From contig NZ_CP011382.1 in NCBI RefSeq assembly GCF_000734895.2, positions 970,700-1,034,699 on the forward strand: a stretch of 64,000 bases of DNA. The letters are read 5' to 3'. Positions within the stretch are counted from its first letter, which is position 1; every line of letters starts with the position of its first letter. Under the pieces are notes generated by a model that made no database searches, was not told the DNA's origin, and saw nothing but the letters and a program-made list of their open reading frames with translations. Positions 48,426 through 58,078 of this stretch are shown here, one piece after another. The DNA is from Calothrix sp. 336/3 (lineage in GTDB: Bacteria; Cyanobacteriota; Cyanobacteriia; Cyanobacteriales; Nostocaceae). A program made the position numbers and the translations under genes.

Positions 48426-49402
48426 ACCTCGTCTATTGGGAAAACCCCACAGCCAAACCCTACTGTTGATCAGGGGTAAGGTGTGTTGGGATTCTGGATA
48501 CAGACAGTTCCGGCAAAATGTGATGTCGAGACGCTGGAAAGTCGGTAAACTTTTCCGGAATCGATTTCCCAGAAATAGTATTTATCTGGATATATTTATT
48601 TAACGAAAAAATGATATTCTATATTTAGGTGTCTCTTCTCTGTTAATTCCAGGGGGAATAATGTGATCTGAACAGGAAGACACTGGAGAGAAGTTGCTAA
48701 CCAAGGAAATGTCCAATGGCAATGATTACTCCACCACTAGCCGCAGTCAATTTTCATCCTCCTTGCTCGCTGGAAATCAGTGTACATCCTCAGGTAGCAA
48801 GGGCAAGATGAGACAAATATTCTTGACTGTCTCTGTAATCCAATCCTATAACTTCTGCACAGCTTGAATTTAGGCTGTTTCTACTGCAAATCCTCCACAA
48901 TCTATTTCCTTTTCGTGACATCCCTCCAAGATGACACCTGATTTAGTACGGTTATCCGGCTAATGAAAGAAAACACAGGAGGGGGTTTTGCCGTCACTAT
49001 ATATGTAGTGGCTTGAGAAAAGGATTTTCGATTATTTTTTTGGCAAATTAACCCCAATGAACTATAATGGAAAGATTTATCTATACCCCTTTACTTACGA
49101 CGTGATTTGTCGTACTATTAACTAAGCAGAACTCATACTGACTTCGTATTTTGTACTATCATCGTCGCCACCAGCGATCGCTAGGAAGAATTCTCAAGCA
49201 GCAGTCAAACCTATTTGTAATTCACTTGAAAACTTAGGAAGGGTAGGGGAACCTATCCGAGGTATTAGTCGTCTAGAGAGGTTCACCTGAAACCAACGGT
49301 TTGCGGTAGTTCCTTAATATCCGGTGATATATGCGCTACCTTTCCTAATCCGTCATAACTAGAAATTATTCTTTGTGTTTAGGGAATAGAGGAAACGCAC
49401 CG
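48426..49402. promoter_or_regulatory. long leader region of the sigma-factor gene
   Basis: 977 bases without a gene. Close to the sigma gene it contains a strong hairpin, GGGTAGG(GGAA)CCTATCC at 49241-49258, followed by further pairable segments. This suggests a structured 5' leader. A GAGGAAA ribosome-binding site lies before the ATG at 49403. Confidence 0.45.
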
Positions 49403-50386
49403 ATGCCAACAGTCAACACTCAAATGGACAATTCCAACACCAAGTTCACGGCTGATATGGTGCGAACCTATCTGCGCGAGATTGGTCGTGTACCCTTGCT
49501 GACTCGTGAACAGGAAATCGTGTTCGGCAAGCAGGTACAGCAAATGATGAACCTGATTGAAGCCAAGGAAGCATTAGCCAAAACCTTGCATCGTGAGCCA
49601 ACCATCGAAGAGTGGGCAGATAATGTCCGTTCTACAGAAACTGATGTGAATCAGACTGTACAGCAAGGCAAACGAGCCAAGCAGAAAATGATTGAAGCAA
49701 ACCTGCGCTTGGTTGTAGCTATTGCGAAAAAATACCAGAAACGCAATATGGAATTTCTGGATTTGATTCAAGAAGGAACCCTAGGATTAGAGCGGGGTGT
49801 GGAAAAATTCGATCCTACCCGTGGCTATAAGTTTTCTACCTATGCTTATTGGTGGATTCGTCAAGCCATTACACGGGCGATCGCCCAACAAGGACGTACT
49901 ATCCGTCTACCCATCCATATCACTGAAAAACTCAACAAAATCAAAAAAGTGCAACGCGAGTTAGCACAAAAATTTGGACGCTCCCCGACTCCTGCGGAAA
50001 TTGCCAAGGAACTAGAATTAGAACCAACCCAAATCCGCGAGTACCTGAATATGGCACGTCAACCCGTTTCCTTGGATGTGCGTGTGGGTGACAACCAGGA
50101 TACTGAACTCCAGGAAATGCTGGAAGATGATGGACCATCGCCAGAGTACTACACTACCCAGGAATTCTTACGTCAAGACTTAAATAATCTATTGGCAGAA
50201 CTCACACCCCAACAACGGGAAGTTTTAGCCCTGCGCTTTGGTTTACTCGATGGTAACGAACTGTCCCTAGCGAAAGTCGGCGAACGCTTGAATTTGAGTC
50301 GGGAACGTGTGCGTCAATTGGAACACCAAGCTCTGGCTCATCTGCGTCGTCGTCGCGCTAACGTCAAAGAATATGTGGCTAGCTAA
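49403..50386 (+). CDS. group 2 RNA polymerase sigma-70 factor
   Basis: 327 residues from the ATG at 49403 (preceded by GAGGAAA); a start at 49373 would add 10 residues. Regions are complete: 1.2 (VRTYLREIGRVPLLTREQEI), 2.1-2.4 (NLRLVVAIAKKY, FLDLIQEGTLGLERGVEKFDP, YKFSTYAYWWIRQAITRAI), 3 (THIPIHITEKLNKIKK-like helix, ARQPVSLDVRVGD), and 4 (LTPQQREVLALRFGL, LSLAKVGERLNLSRERVRQLEHQAL). It lacks the long region 1.1 of the primary factor, which identifies a non-essential group 2 factor of the SigB/SigC/SigD/SigE set used for stress, nitrogen or light-dark adaptation. Which one cannot be fixed without a tree. An intrinsic terminator follows. Confidence 0.94.
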   Translation: MPTVNTQMDNSNTKFTADMVRTYLREIGRVPLLTREQEIVFGKQVQQMMNLIEAKEALAKTLHREPTIEEWADNVRSTETDVNQTVQQGKRAKQKMIEANLRLVVAIAKKYQKRNMEFLDLIQEGTLGLERGVEKFDPTRGYKFSTYAYWWIRQAITRAIAQQGRTIRLPIHITEKLNKIKKVQRELAQKFGRSPTPAEIAKELELEPTQIREYLNMARQPVSLDVRVGDNQDTELQEMLEDDGPSPEYYTTQEFLRQDLNNLLAELTPQQREVLALRFGLLDGNELSLAKVGERLNLSRERVRQLEHQALAHLRRRRANVKEYVAS

Positions 50387-50436
50387 GAGAATTTCCGGTT
50401 TTCCCAAGGGGATAGGAATTAAATAATCTGTTTGAC

Positions 50437-50468
50437 ACCTCCTGAGCAAATCGGGAGGTAATTTTTTA
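50437..50468 (+). terminator. intrinsic terminator of the sigma-factor gene
   Basis: Stem ACCTCC paired with GGAGGT around a loop of about 11 bases, followed by AATTTTTTA. Confidence 0.8.
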
Positions 50469-51041
50469 TCCTCTCCAGGCTTTCATCTCATGTCCGCATC
50501 ATAACTTGCGATATCACTTGTGTATGCAGGAATCGGAAAATTCTCTTTCCCCCCTGCTCCCTGGCTGATTCCAACAATAATTGATTTACGCCGCAGGCTC
50601 TCTATAGTTGCCCAACTTTGTCGTCATAGTTAAATTTATCCATGGTGCTGTCATTTAGTAGGATATTTTTCTACTTCCTTTTCCGGAATTGACATTGCTG
50701 CTACTGTAGTCTCCTATTGAGTTCTGCTAACAACCTAATATCAACAGTTTTGGGAATATCAAATGATAAAATAAAAAATATCAAGAATTAAATTTTTTCC
50801 TCAATAGTTAATCATCCTTGATAGTCTTCCTTGACACATATCAGGGTTTGCCTCAAATTGAGTTCTACAGAGCCTGTTAACCTCAGGTTAGTGCTAGAAA
50901 CTAAAGAAAAAATTTAGGATTGGGCGAAGTATTTTTGCGGACAATATAATCATACTTCCGACAGAGTATTTCCCTATCAAGACTTAGTTACGGTTTAAGT
51001 AGGTGGTAAACAAAAGTTAAGTTTTTAACAGGAGGAGTTGG
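50469..51041. other. AT-rich intergenic spacer
   Basis: About 570 bases between the sigma-factor terminator and the next gene. No gene or repeat is seen. The last 15 bases carry a consensus AGGAGG ribosome-binding site for the downstream GTG start. Confidence 0.6.
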
Positions 51042-51902
51042 GTGCTGAAACAAATAGAAAAATTTCTTCCCCCTCGTCAATTCAGACTGCCACTAGTAGG
51101 CTTAATGCTGATTATCGGCGTTGTTGCTGGTGAAAAAGCCAAGCCAGTACTCAGTAGTCAACTGTCTAAATTACATATTCCTTCTGAATTTCAATTAGAT
51201 AGTCAAGTGCCAACTTACACATGGTTGGAAGGAAAACCACAGACAGAAGTATCCCCAAAAACAGACAAAGGCGATCGCCTACGTCGAGCTATGGGAAAAT
51301 CACAAACAAATAGTCCATCTGCGGGAAATTTGGGCAACCAGACTTCCACTTACACCTGGTTACAACGGGATTCTCAAAAAGATAGCTCGAATCTTTCCGC
51401 TTACAACCCCGATCCATCTCAAGAGCTACCCAGTGAACTTGCCACAATTCCAGAAAATCAAGTATTTTCCCAAGAACCAAAATCTACAAATAAGCAAGCA
51501 GTAGTATCACCCCAAGGTAATTTCCCGAAAACCGACGGTGTTTATGTTTATGGACAATCAACCAAACCTTGGCAGACAGGGAAGGGTTATATAGTATTTG
51601 AACAGAACCAAGGGAAAATTATTGGTGCATTGTATGTACCGAAATCAGAATTTAGCTGTTTTCAAGGGAATCTCAGCCAGTCAGGAGAATTGGCAATGAC
51701 TGTCACAGGTTATCCTGGGGAAACGACACCAACTCAGGTAGCTACTAGTAGTAGCGATCGCCTACCAAAACTAGACGATGATCAGTCTGTTAGCTATGCT
51801 CATTCCCTCTCTCTTCAGGATTATCATCAATTAGAGACTGTTAGTGCTGGCGATCGGCAAATTCTCCAAAGCTGTAAAAATGTTCTCCAACAGCAACAAT
51901 AA
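51042..51902 (+). CDS. exported hypothetical protein
   Basis: 286 residues starting with GTG, fixed by a perfect AGGAGG 7-8 bases upstream. A hydrophobic N-terminal segment (about 17-32, PLVGLMLIIGVVAG) acts as signal peptide or anchor. The low-complexity Ser/Gln/Pro middle contains two copies of a TYTWL motif (VPTYTWLEGK and TSTYTWLQRD). A C-terminal domain (about 165-286) contains DGVYVYGQSTKPWQTGKGYIVFEQNQGKIIGALYVP, probably beta-rich. I do not recognise the family. A strong terminator follows directly, so it is monocistronic. Confidence 0.78.
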   Translation: MLKQIEKFLPPRQFRLPLVGLMLIIGVVAGEKAKPVLSSQLSKLHIPSEFQLDSQVPTYTWLEGKPQTEVSPKTDKGDRLRRAMGKSQTNSPSAGNLGNQTSTYTWLQRDSQKDSSNLSAYNPDPSQELPSELATIPENQVFSQEPKSTNKQAVVSPQGNFPKTDGVYVYGQSTKPWQTGKGYIVFEQNQGKIIGALYVPKSEFSCFQGNLSQSGELAMTVTGYPGETTPTQVATSSSDRLPKLDDDQSVSYAHSLSLQDYHQLETVSAGDRQILQSCKNVLQQQQ

Positions 51903-51930
51903 ATAATATCAAATAATTTATTCCCACAGG

Positions 51931-51963
51931 AAACCCCAGCTATACATTCAGTTGGGGTTTTGG
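51931..51963 (+). terminator. intrinsic terminator
   Basis: AAACCCCA paired with TGGGGTTT around a 14-base loop, followed by a short T-rich tail, 29 bases after the stop of the exported protein gene. Confidence 0.75.
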
Positions 51964-52018
51964 CTTTGTTTGTCACCAAGATAATGCCATAATCCTGAAA
52001 GTACAAAACATAACTTTC

Positions 52019-53743
52019 ATGGTACCATCTCACCAATCAAGGCTATTTTCATCTCCTTCCCACAATCAAAGCCCCTTAAAAAATCATTTCACCTGGTTAA
52101 TACTGAGCTTATTGTTTACATTATTCTACAGTACTTTAGGATTACAAAAAGCATTTAGCAGCGAATATGTTGTCCAAGATGATGCGAGGGAATATGTATT
52201 TTGGATGCAGCGTTTTCTCGATTCCGAATTATTCCCCCAGGATTTAATCGCCAATTACTTCCAATCAATCACACCCTTGGGTTATGCCACACTCTATAAG
52301 GTCATCGCAGCCTGGGGAATGTCTCCTCTACTATTCAGTAAAATCTTACCTGTTTTCCTCAGTATTATTATCACCATATATTCCTTTCAATTATCTATCA
52401 AAATTTTCCCCATACCTCTAGCTGGATTTCTGAGTACATTATTACTCAACCAAAGTCTGTGGTTTAAATATGATGTCATCTCTGGAACCCCAAGAGCATT
52501 TATTTATCCTTTATTCCTAGCATTTATCTACTATCTCTTGCAGCGTTCATGGGTTTATATCGCATTCATTATGCTGATTGCAGGATTATTTTACCCGTTA
52601 TTATTATTTATTATTTTAGGAACTTTATGCTGGCGATTAGGTAGTAATTATCGTCAGAATTATCGCTTATTGGGATTTTTCTTGATGCTGGGATGCTTAA
52701 TTTTACTGCCCTATGCTCTCTCAACTTCCGAATTTGCTCCAGTTGTCACCTACACCCAAGCAAAATTGATGCCAGAACATTGGACTGAAGGTAGACATCC
52801 TTTTTTTGATAGTAATGCCCTCAAATTTTGGCTTTTTGGGCAACATAGTGGTATTTTTCCCCCCTTGATGCCACCAATTATCTGGCTAGGGCTATTATTA
52901 CCCTGGATGCGGCAAAAACCATCTCAATTTCCTCTCCTGGCAGCTATCAAACCAGAAACTAAAATTTTATATCAGTTGTTAATAGTATCTCTATTTTTAT
53001 TTTTAGCCGCCCATATTTTTTTCTTAAAACTATTTTTCCCAACCCGCTATACTATCCACACATTCAGAATTATCATGTCATTATCTGGCGGCATTGTCTT
53101 AACTGTTCTGTTAGATAATTTTACTCGTTTTTTTGCCAGGGAGATGAGACGAAGAGGAAAACTTCACAGGTTCTCTATTTTGGGAATTGTTGGCATCTGT
53201 TTAATATTTGTGTTGTTTGTCTCTCCCCATCTATTTAAATACTTTCCGAAAACCGATTATCGTAGAGGAGAGAATCCAGAATTATACAAGTTTTTACAGC
53301 AACAGCCAAAAGATAGTTTAATTGCTACCCTCGCCGATGAAGCAGATAATCTGCCCACATTTACCCAGAGACCAATTTTAGTAGGGAGGGAATATGCTTT
53401 ACCATTTCATCTGGGTTATTATTCACAGATTCGTCAACGGGTAATAGATTTAATCAATGCGACATATCATCCAAATTTAACAGTAGTTCAAGATTTTATC
53501 CAAAAGTATCAAGTGAAATTTTGGTTGCTCGAAAGTGGAAATTTTCAACCTGAATATTTACAGCAAAAAAGTTGGTTAAAAAGTTTTAACCCTGCCTATG
53601 GGGAGGCAATCAAAGGTTTAGAAAAGGGAGAGCAATCAGCATTAGCTAAAGTTGCAGAAAAATGTACCGTGTTCACCAGTGGAAGATTTCGACTAATTGG
53701 CACTGCATGTATTCACTCCAGCCAGGAAAAATCATCGAGATAA
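52019..53743 (+). CDS. polytopic membrane protein, glycosyltransferase-like
   Basis: 574 residues with about 11-12 hydrophobic helices spread to residue 420, then a soluble C-terminal domain (about 425-565). The first extracytoplasmic loop carries VVQDDAREYVFWMQRFLDSELFPQD, with an Asp-Asp pair. This, with the overall topology, resembles GT-C type glycosyltransferases that use lipid-linked sugars. The soluble part has RPILVGREYALPFHLGYYSQIRQR. I cannot place it in a named family. A role in polysaccharide or lipoprotein decoration at the envelope is only an inference. It starts at an ATG with no strong ribosome-binding site. Confidence 0.7.
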   Translation: MVPSHQSRLFSSPSHNQSPLKNHFTWLILSLLFTLFYSTLGLQKAFSSEYVVQDDAREYVFWMQRFLDSELFPQDLIANYFQSITPLGYATLYKVIAAWGMSPLLFSKILPVFLSIIITIYSFQLSIKIFPIPLAGFLSTLLLNQSLWFKYDVISGTPRAFIYPLFLAFIYYLLQRSWVYIAFIMLIAGLFYPLLLFIILGTLCWRLGSNYRQNYRLLGFFLMLGCLILLPYALSTSEFAPVVTYTQAKLMPEHWTEGRHPFFDSNALKFWLFGQHSGIFPPLMPPIIWLGLLLPWMRQKPSQFPLLAAIKPETKILYQLLIVSLFLFLAAHIFFLKLFFPTRYTIHTFRIIMSLSGGIVLTVLLDNFTRFFAREMRRRGKLHRFSILGIVGICLIFVLFVSPHLFKYFPKTDYRRGENPELYKFLQQQPKDSLIATLADEADNLPTFTQRPILVGREYALPFHLGYYSQIRQRVIDLINATYHPNLTVVQDFIQKYQVKFWLLESGNFQPEYLQQKSWLKSFNPAYGEAIKGLEKGEQSALAKVAEKCTVFTSGRFRLIGTACIHSSQEKSSR

Positions 53744-54079
53744 GGCTTGTATTGCTTAATACTGACAAATATTTGTAACTCAGTGGTAGGAAGTTATGGA
53801 GTAATCTATTTATCTTGATGCCATTTTTATGACTCAGGTAAAAGCATTACCGACTCATGCCACATTCATATACACTGAATACACATTCAAAATTAGCGTG
53901 CCGTTAGGATAGGCTGCCAGCCCACCTTCGGTGAGCGTAGTTGGTATATTTCTTGAATTGAGAACTGTTTCAGTATAGGTGTCCAGTCTTTTGACTTTTG
54001 AACACATTCTTAATGTACACAGTTCACAATGGCTACTAACAAAGTAAAATACTCCTATTTCTAAACAGCTACATCTCAC
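53744..54079. other. spacer upstream of minD with no minC
   Basis: 336 bases. It contains the palindromic segment CCACCTTCGGTGAGCG near 53930 and AT-rich sequence. In filamentous cyanobacteria minC usually sits directly before minD. Translating all frames by eye, I find no trace of it here. Confidence 0.6.
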
Positions 54080-54883
54080 ATGAGTCGAATTATTGTTGTT
54101 ACCTCTGGTAAAGGAGGTGTGGGTAAAACTACGACCTCAGCCAACCTCGGTATGGCTTTAGCAAAAATGGGTCGTCAAGTCGCGTTAGTGGATGCTGACT
54201 TTGGTTTGAGAAACCTGGACTTACTTCTGGGGTTAGAAAATCGCATTGTTTACACGGCAATAGAAGTATTGGCGCGGGAGTGTCGTCTAGAACAAGCTCT
54301 AGTGAAAGATAAGCGACAACCTAATTTAGTCCTATTACCTGCTGCACAGAATCGTACCAAGGAATCAGTCACCCCCGATCAGATGAAACTGTTGGTGAAT
54401 GCTTTGGCGCAACGTTATCAATATGTAATTATTGATAGTCCAGCAGGAATTGAAATGGGTTTTAAAAATGCGATCGCCCCCGCGAAGGAAGCATTAATTG
54501 TCACCACCCCGGAGATTGCAGCTGTCCGTGATGCCGACCGGGTTGTCGGGTTACTAGAAGCACAGGGAATTAAACGAGTTAATCTGATAATTAACCGTAT
54601 CCGCCCCGCAATGGTACGAGCAAATGATATGATGTCAACTCAAGATGTTCAGGAACTTCTTGCCGTCCCTCTGATTGGGGTAATTCCCGATGATGAACGT
54701 GTGATTGTTTCTACCAATCGCGGAGAGCCTCTAGTGCTATCTGATACTCCTTCTCTGGCGGCTAATGCCTATGAAAATATCGTCCGCAGATTGGAAGGAG
54801 AAACTGTAGAATTTCTGGATCTTGATTCGCCCAATGAAAACATCTTCGCCCGCCTCCGAAGATTATTGTGGACGAAAATGTAA
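54080..54883 (+). CDS. minD: septum site-determining ATPase MinD
   Basis: 267 residues, typical length. The deviant Walker A with signature Lys is VTSGKGGVGKTTTSANLG (about 8-20). Switch I is VDADFGLRNLDLLLG, Walker B is YVIIDSPAGIEMGF, and the C-terminal amphipathic membrane-targeting helix is FARLRRLLWTKM. MinD dimerises on ATP, binds the membrane, and recruits MinC and MinE to place the division septum. minE follows by 30 bases. minC is not upstream, which is unusual for the group. Confidence 0.97.
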   Translation: MSRIIVVTSGKGGVGKTTTSANLGMALAKMGRQVALVDADFGLRNLDLLLGLENRIVYTAIEVLARECRLEQALVKDKRQPNLVLLPAAQNRTKESVTPDQMKLLVNALAQRYQYVIIDSPAGIEMGFKNAIAPAKEALIVTTPEIAAVRDADRVVGLLEAQGIKRVNLIINRIRPAMVRANDMMSTQDVQELLAVPLIGVIPDDERVIVSTNRGEPLVLSDTPSLAANAYENIVRRLEGETVEFLDLDSPNENIFARLRRLLWTKM

Positions 54884-54913
54884 CTCTTCCCCGCTTTTGC
54901 CCACCCAGTCGCA

Positions 54914-55225
54914 ATGATCATTGAACTTATCGAACGACTTTTTTCCCGTAGTGCTGTTACGAGTCGGAACGAGGTAAAACGCCGCCTCCAACTGGTAATA
55001 GCCCATGACCGTGCTGATTTAAGCCCTCAAGCCATTGAAAAAATGCGGCAGGAAATCCTTGAAGTAGTCTGCCGCTATGTGGAAATTGAGACTGAGGGCT
55101 TGGAATTTTCCCTAGAAAATAGCGATCGCACTACTGCCCTCATTGCTAATCTGCCGATTAAACGCATTAAAGAAGATGATGATACTGACGAAGGTGTGAA
55201 TTTATCTTCTAATTTTGACGTTTAA
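54914..55225 (+). CDS. minE: cell division topological specificity factor MinE
   Basis: 103 residues. The N-terminal membrane-targeting and MinD-binding part (about 1-35) contains [22 protein letters not shown]. The C-terminal dimerisation domain (about 36-88) has [18 protein letters not shown] and [12 protein letters not shown] short acidic tail follows (KEDDDTDEG). MinE stimulates the MinD ATPase and drives pole-to-pole oscillation. It is in an operon with minD. Confidence 0.96.
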   Translation: MIIELIERLFSRSAVTSRNEVKRRLQLVIAHDRADLSPQAIEKMRQEILEVVCRYVEIETEGLEFSLENSDRTTALIANLPIKRIKEDDDTDEGVNLSSNFDV

Positions 55226-55249
55226 TTCTGTCAATGGTTTTTCTTAGCA

Positions 55250-56107
55250 TCAAAAGTTACCACGTTTAAAGATAATCATCTGATTGCCCACAACTGGATT
55301 ACGTGCAATTAATTTATCTGCGATATCAGTAATCTCTAGGTGGGTAAAATCCAATTCTTGAGCACGTCGTAGGATTTTTGCTGCCAACTCATCCTGCTGA
55401 GATGGTTTAAATGTATACCAGTCACTACTAATTTTTACCGTGAGACTACTGCCAGCAAAATCAGCCTGAATTGATTTGATTAAACCCGCAACTGGAAACC
55501 CATCACTAATTTCGACAATCTGTTTTTCAATGGCAGCAATCAATTTTTGCTCAGGGGTAATCTCAATTTTCTCCTCCTTGGCAATTGGTGCTGGAAGATT
55601 ATCTCTAGGTGGTTCCTCAGTGATGATTTCTGGTTCGGGAGTATTCGTGATTTCAGGTTGGGGATTATCTCTAGGAGGTTCTTCGGTGATGACTTCTGGT
55701 TCTGAGGTAATTTCTGGCTGGGGAGTAATTTCTACCTGCGCTTCTGATGTTGGCTGAATAGTCGTTGCAATTTCAGGGGGAGCGGTAGCAATTTGCGGAT
55801 TCTTGGGGCTATAAAATACCGTGGCAATAGAGCTAAGCTCTGCCTGGAAGGCGATCGCAACTCCGGCTAAAACTAAGACTAACAATAAACCAATCACCGC
55901 AGTATTGAAAATATTGCCTGTTGGAGTAGTTTCATCCTCTAATTGTTGGACAGTGCTTTCTAATACTCCGATAGTTCCCCTCAACAGTCGAATTACTGGA
56001 GTCTTCCAAAAAGGTTGGGGTTTTTGGTATGGTGTAGGGCGAACTGTACGGCGAGTACGATTTTGCCGAGGATTAGATGGCGGTAAATTCTGATTGTCTT
56101 GAGACAT
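55250..56107 (-). CDS. membrane-anchored hypothetical protein with Pro/Glu repeat linker
   Basis: 285 residues. A basic, Pro/Arg-rich cytoplasmic N-terminus (SNPRQNRTRRTVRPTPYQKPQPF) is followed by one membrane helix (about 68-90, FNTAVIGLLLVLVLAGVAIAF). The extracytoplasmic linker has a twice-repeated unit (PEVITEEPPRDNPQPEIT and PEIITEEPPRDNLPAPI). The C-terminal domain (about 190-285) looks like an alpha/beta fold: KLIAAIEKQIVEISDGFPVAG and LTVKISSDWYTFKPSQQDEL. Conserved in cyanobacteria as far as I recall, function unknown. It converges with minE, 24 bases apart, and could relate to envelope or division, but there is no direct evidence. Confidence 0.75.
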   Translation of the reverse strand: MSQDNQNLPPSNPRQNRTRRTVRPTPYQKPQPFWKTPVIRLLRGTIGVLESTVQQLEDETTPTGNIFNTAVIGLLLVLVLAGVAIAFQAELSSIATVFYSPKNPQIATAPPEIATTIQPTSEAQVEITPQPEITSEPEVITEEPPRDNPQPEITNTPEPEIITEEPPRDNLPAPIAKEEKIEITPEQKLIAAIEKQIVEISDGFPVAGLIKSIQADFAGSSLTVKISSDWYTFKPSQQDELAAKILRRAQELDFTHLEITDIADKLIARNPVVGNQMIIFKRGNF

Positions 56108-56218
56108 GGAAATAGTTTTTCCTTCCTTCAGCCTTTTTCAGTGGCAAAAGTTAGTTAGGTAAAATAAAATTTATAAAGTTTTACAAAAACTCACCAGTAA
56201 CCACTCAGTATTATTATT

Positions 56219-57109
56219 ATGACCCTGAACCGTCGGCAATTTATTTCTTTAGCTGGTTTCGGTGCAATCGCTACTGGTTTTACAAGTTGGAAATTTGCTC
56301 ACTCCCAGGCAAATGCCAAGCCACCCCAGCCCAAAGACTTACTCCTACGCTTTGTATCCGTTGCCGACACGGGAACAGGAGCCAGAGGGCAATATGCTGT
56401 AGCTAGAGCCATGACCCGTTACCATCAGCGCCACCCCTACAATCTAGCTATCCTAGCAGGTGATAATATCTATAACAATGGGGAAATTGAAAAAATCAAT
56501 GCCGTATTTGAGCGCCCCTATGCACCATTATTAAAACAGGGAGTCAAATTTCAAGCTTGTTTAGGCAACCATGATATTCGCACTGATAACGGCGACCCGC
56601 AAGTCAAATATGCGGGTTTTAATATGCAAGGACGTTATTACACATTCCGCCGCAATCAAGTCCAGTTTTTTGCCCTCGACACTAATAGTAATGCCGACTG
56701 GCAACAGCAATTAATCTGGTTAGAAACAGAATTAAAAAAATCTTCAACTCCTTGGAAAATCGTCTTCGGACATCATCCCATTTACGCATCGGGTGTTTAC
56801 GGCAGCAATCCAGAGTTTATTAAAATTTTTACCCCCCTATTCCAAAAATATGGAGTTCAGTTATATATTAACGGACACGAACACCACTATGAACGTACCC
56901 GCGCCATTAATGGTACTACCTATTTAATCTGTGGAGGTGGTGCTGGAACTCGCCCTGTCAATAAAAATTCTTGGACAGAAATATCTGCTCAAAAATTAAG
57001 TTTTGCTGCCTATGAAGTCTATCCGAATAGAATTGAAATCAAGGGTATTGATACTCTGAGCATTATCTTTGATCAAGCGACAATTCCCCTGAAATCACCT
57101 ACGGTTTAA
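56219..57109 (+). CDS. Tat-exported metallophosphoesterase
   Basis: 296 residues. The N-terminus NRRQFISLAGFGAIATGF is a twin-arginine signal, so the folded enzyme is exported. The calcineurin-like catalytic motifs are all present: FVSVADTGTG (D-x), LAILAGDNIYNNGE (GDN), ACLGNHDIR (GNHD), IVFGHHPIYASG (GHHP) and YINGHEHHYER (GHxH). The arrangement is like purple acid phosphatases. It would cleave phosphomonoesters or diesters in the periplasm, perhaps for phosphate scavenging. Its stop overlaps the stop of the convergent methyltransferase gene by four bases (TTAA). Confidence 0.92.
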   Translation: MTLNRRQFISLAGFGAIATGFTSWKFAHSQANAKPPQPKDLLLRFVSVADTGTGARGQYAVARAMTRYHQRHPYNLAILAGDNIYNNGEIEKINAVFERPYAPLLKQGVKFQACLGNHDIRTDNGDPQVKYAGFNMQGRYYTFRRNQVQFFALDTNSNADWQQQLIWLETELKKSSTPWKIVFGHHPIYASGVYGSNPEFIKIFTPLFQKYGVQLYINGHEHHYERTRAINGTTYLICGGGAGTRPVNKNSWTEISAQKLSFAAYEVYPNRIEIKGIDTLSIIFDQATIPLKSPTV

Positions 57110-57675
57110 TCACTGTTCATCCCTTCTTTGTATTCCCCATGACGTGAAAAACGTAGGATAAATCCCTTAGACTTTATCCCCCCATTCGGGTAATCCCTTA
57201 AGTCTGTCCAAGAATGTATGTATCCCAAACTTTCCATTTCCCTGGCAAATTTGCGGTGGGAACCACGTCCAGGATCGACAATGATAATATCTACATGACT
57301 ACTAGAATGATGGTTAATAAATGACGATATCAACTCTATATGTTGAGGCTCATATAAAATATCGCTACCTATTATCAGGTCAAACTCCCCTAAATTTTGA
57401 TTATCTGTGTTCCAATCACCAGCTTGAAAATCTATAGGAGCTAAAGAGTTAAGAATCGTATTTTCTAAAAGGAAAGACTCCGCAAGGGGATGGTAGTCAC
57501 TAGCAGTAATATCCCCACCGAGCTGTTTGAGCACAATGCTAGGTAAACCAATACCACAACCAATTTCCAAAATTCGTTTGCCTTCCAGTGGTTCCTGGAG
57601 CATTATCCTAGCTAAAATTTTACTCATGGGCCATATCTGTCCAAATAAAGACCACATCGCAGACGATATTCCCAA
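57106..57675 (-). CDS. class I SAM-dependent methyltransferase (protein-Lys type), 5' end unclear
   Basis: 189 residues from a TTG at 57675. The SAM-binding loop is RILEIGCGIGLPSIVLKQLG, with acidic ITASDYHPLA, a DLIIGSDILYEP motif and DIIIVDPGRG. This pattern fits the methyltransferase-16-like family that modifies protein lysines. Coding sequence clearly continues upstream in frame to about 57774 (reading KICIGGVDYTIRSLLN, then QQFSDPHGEALDLGISSAMW), a plausible start of the natural domain. That stretch contains no ATG, GTG or TTG before an in-frame stop at about 57816. GTA at 57772-57774 is where the start would be expected. The original start codon may therefore be mutated and the gene silent or initiated at a rare codon. 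Confidence 0.78.
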   Translation of the reverse strand: MGISSAMWSLFGQIWPMSKILARIMLQEPLEGKRILEIGCGIGLPSIVLKQLGGDITASDYHPLAESFLLENTILNSLAPIDFQAGDWNTDNQNLGEFDLIIGSDILYEPQHIELISSFINHHSSSHVDIIIVDPGRGSHRKFAREMESLGYIHSWTDLRDYPNGGIKSKGFILRFSRHGEYKEGMNSD

Positions 57676-58078
57676 ATCTAGAGCTTCCCCGTGGGGATCA
57701 GAAAACTGTTGGATATTTAATAAGCTTCTAATTGTGTAATCAACCCCACCAATGCAAATCTTTTCTAGTTTTACTTCGTAGTGATATGTTGAGATGAGGA
57801 TTACCTCTAATGGTTAGTTCGATCTAACCATACATTCAACTGTGGAAATCAAAAGATTCATGAACATCATTAGCTTCTGCATCTAAGAAGATTACTTATT
57901 CTATGTACAATGGCAGCGTAATTTTGTCATATAAATTAGTAAAATTCCCTGTTTCCCTCCTATTCCAGTAAATAAAGATTTTGAATAGCTGTTAGTTTGA
58001 TTTGGCTCTAACGTTTATAGAAATCAGTCATCCGCTAAAATTAGGGAAAATATTACAAAATGTTAAGGCTATATTCCC

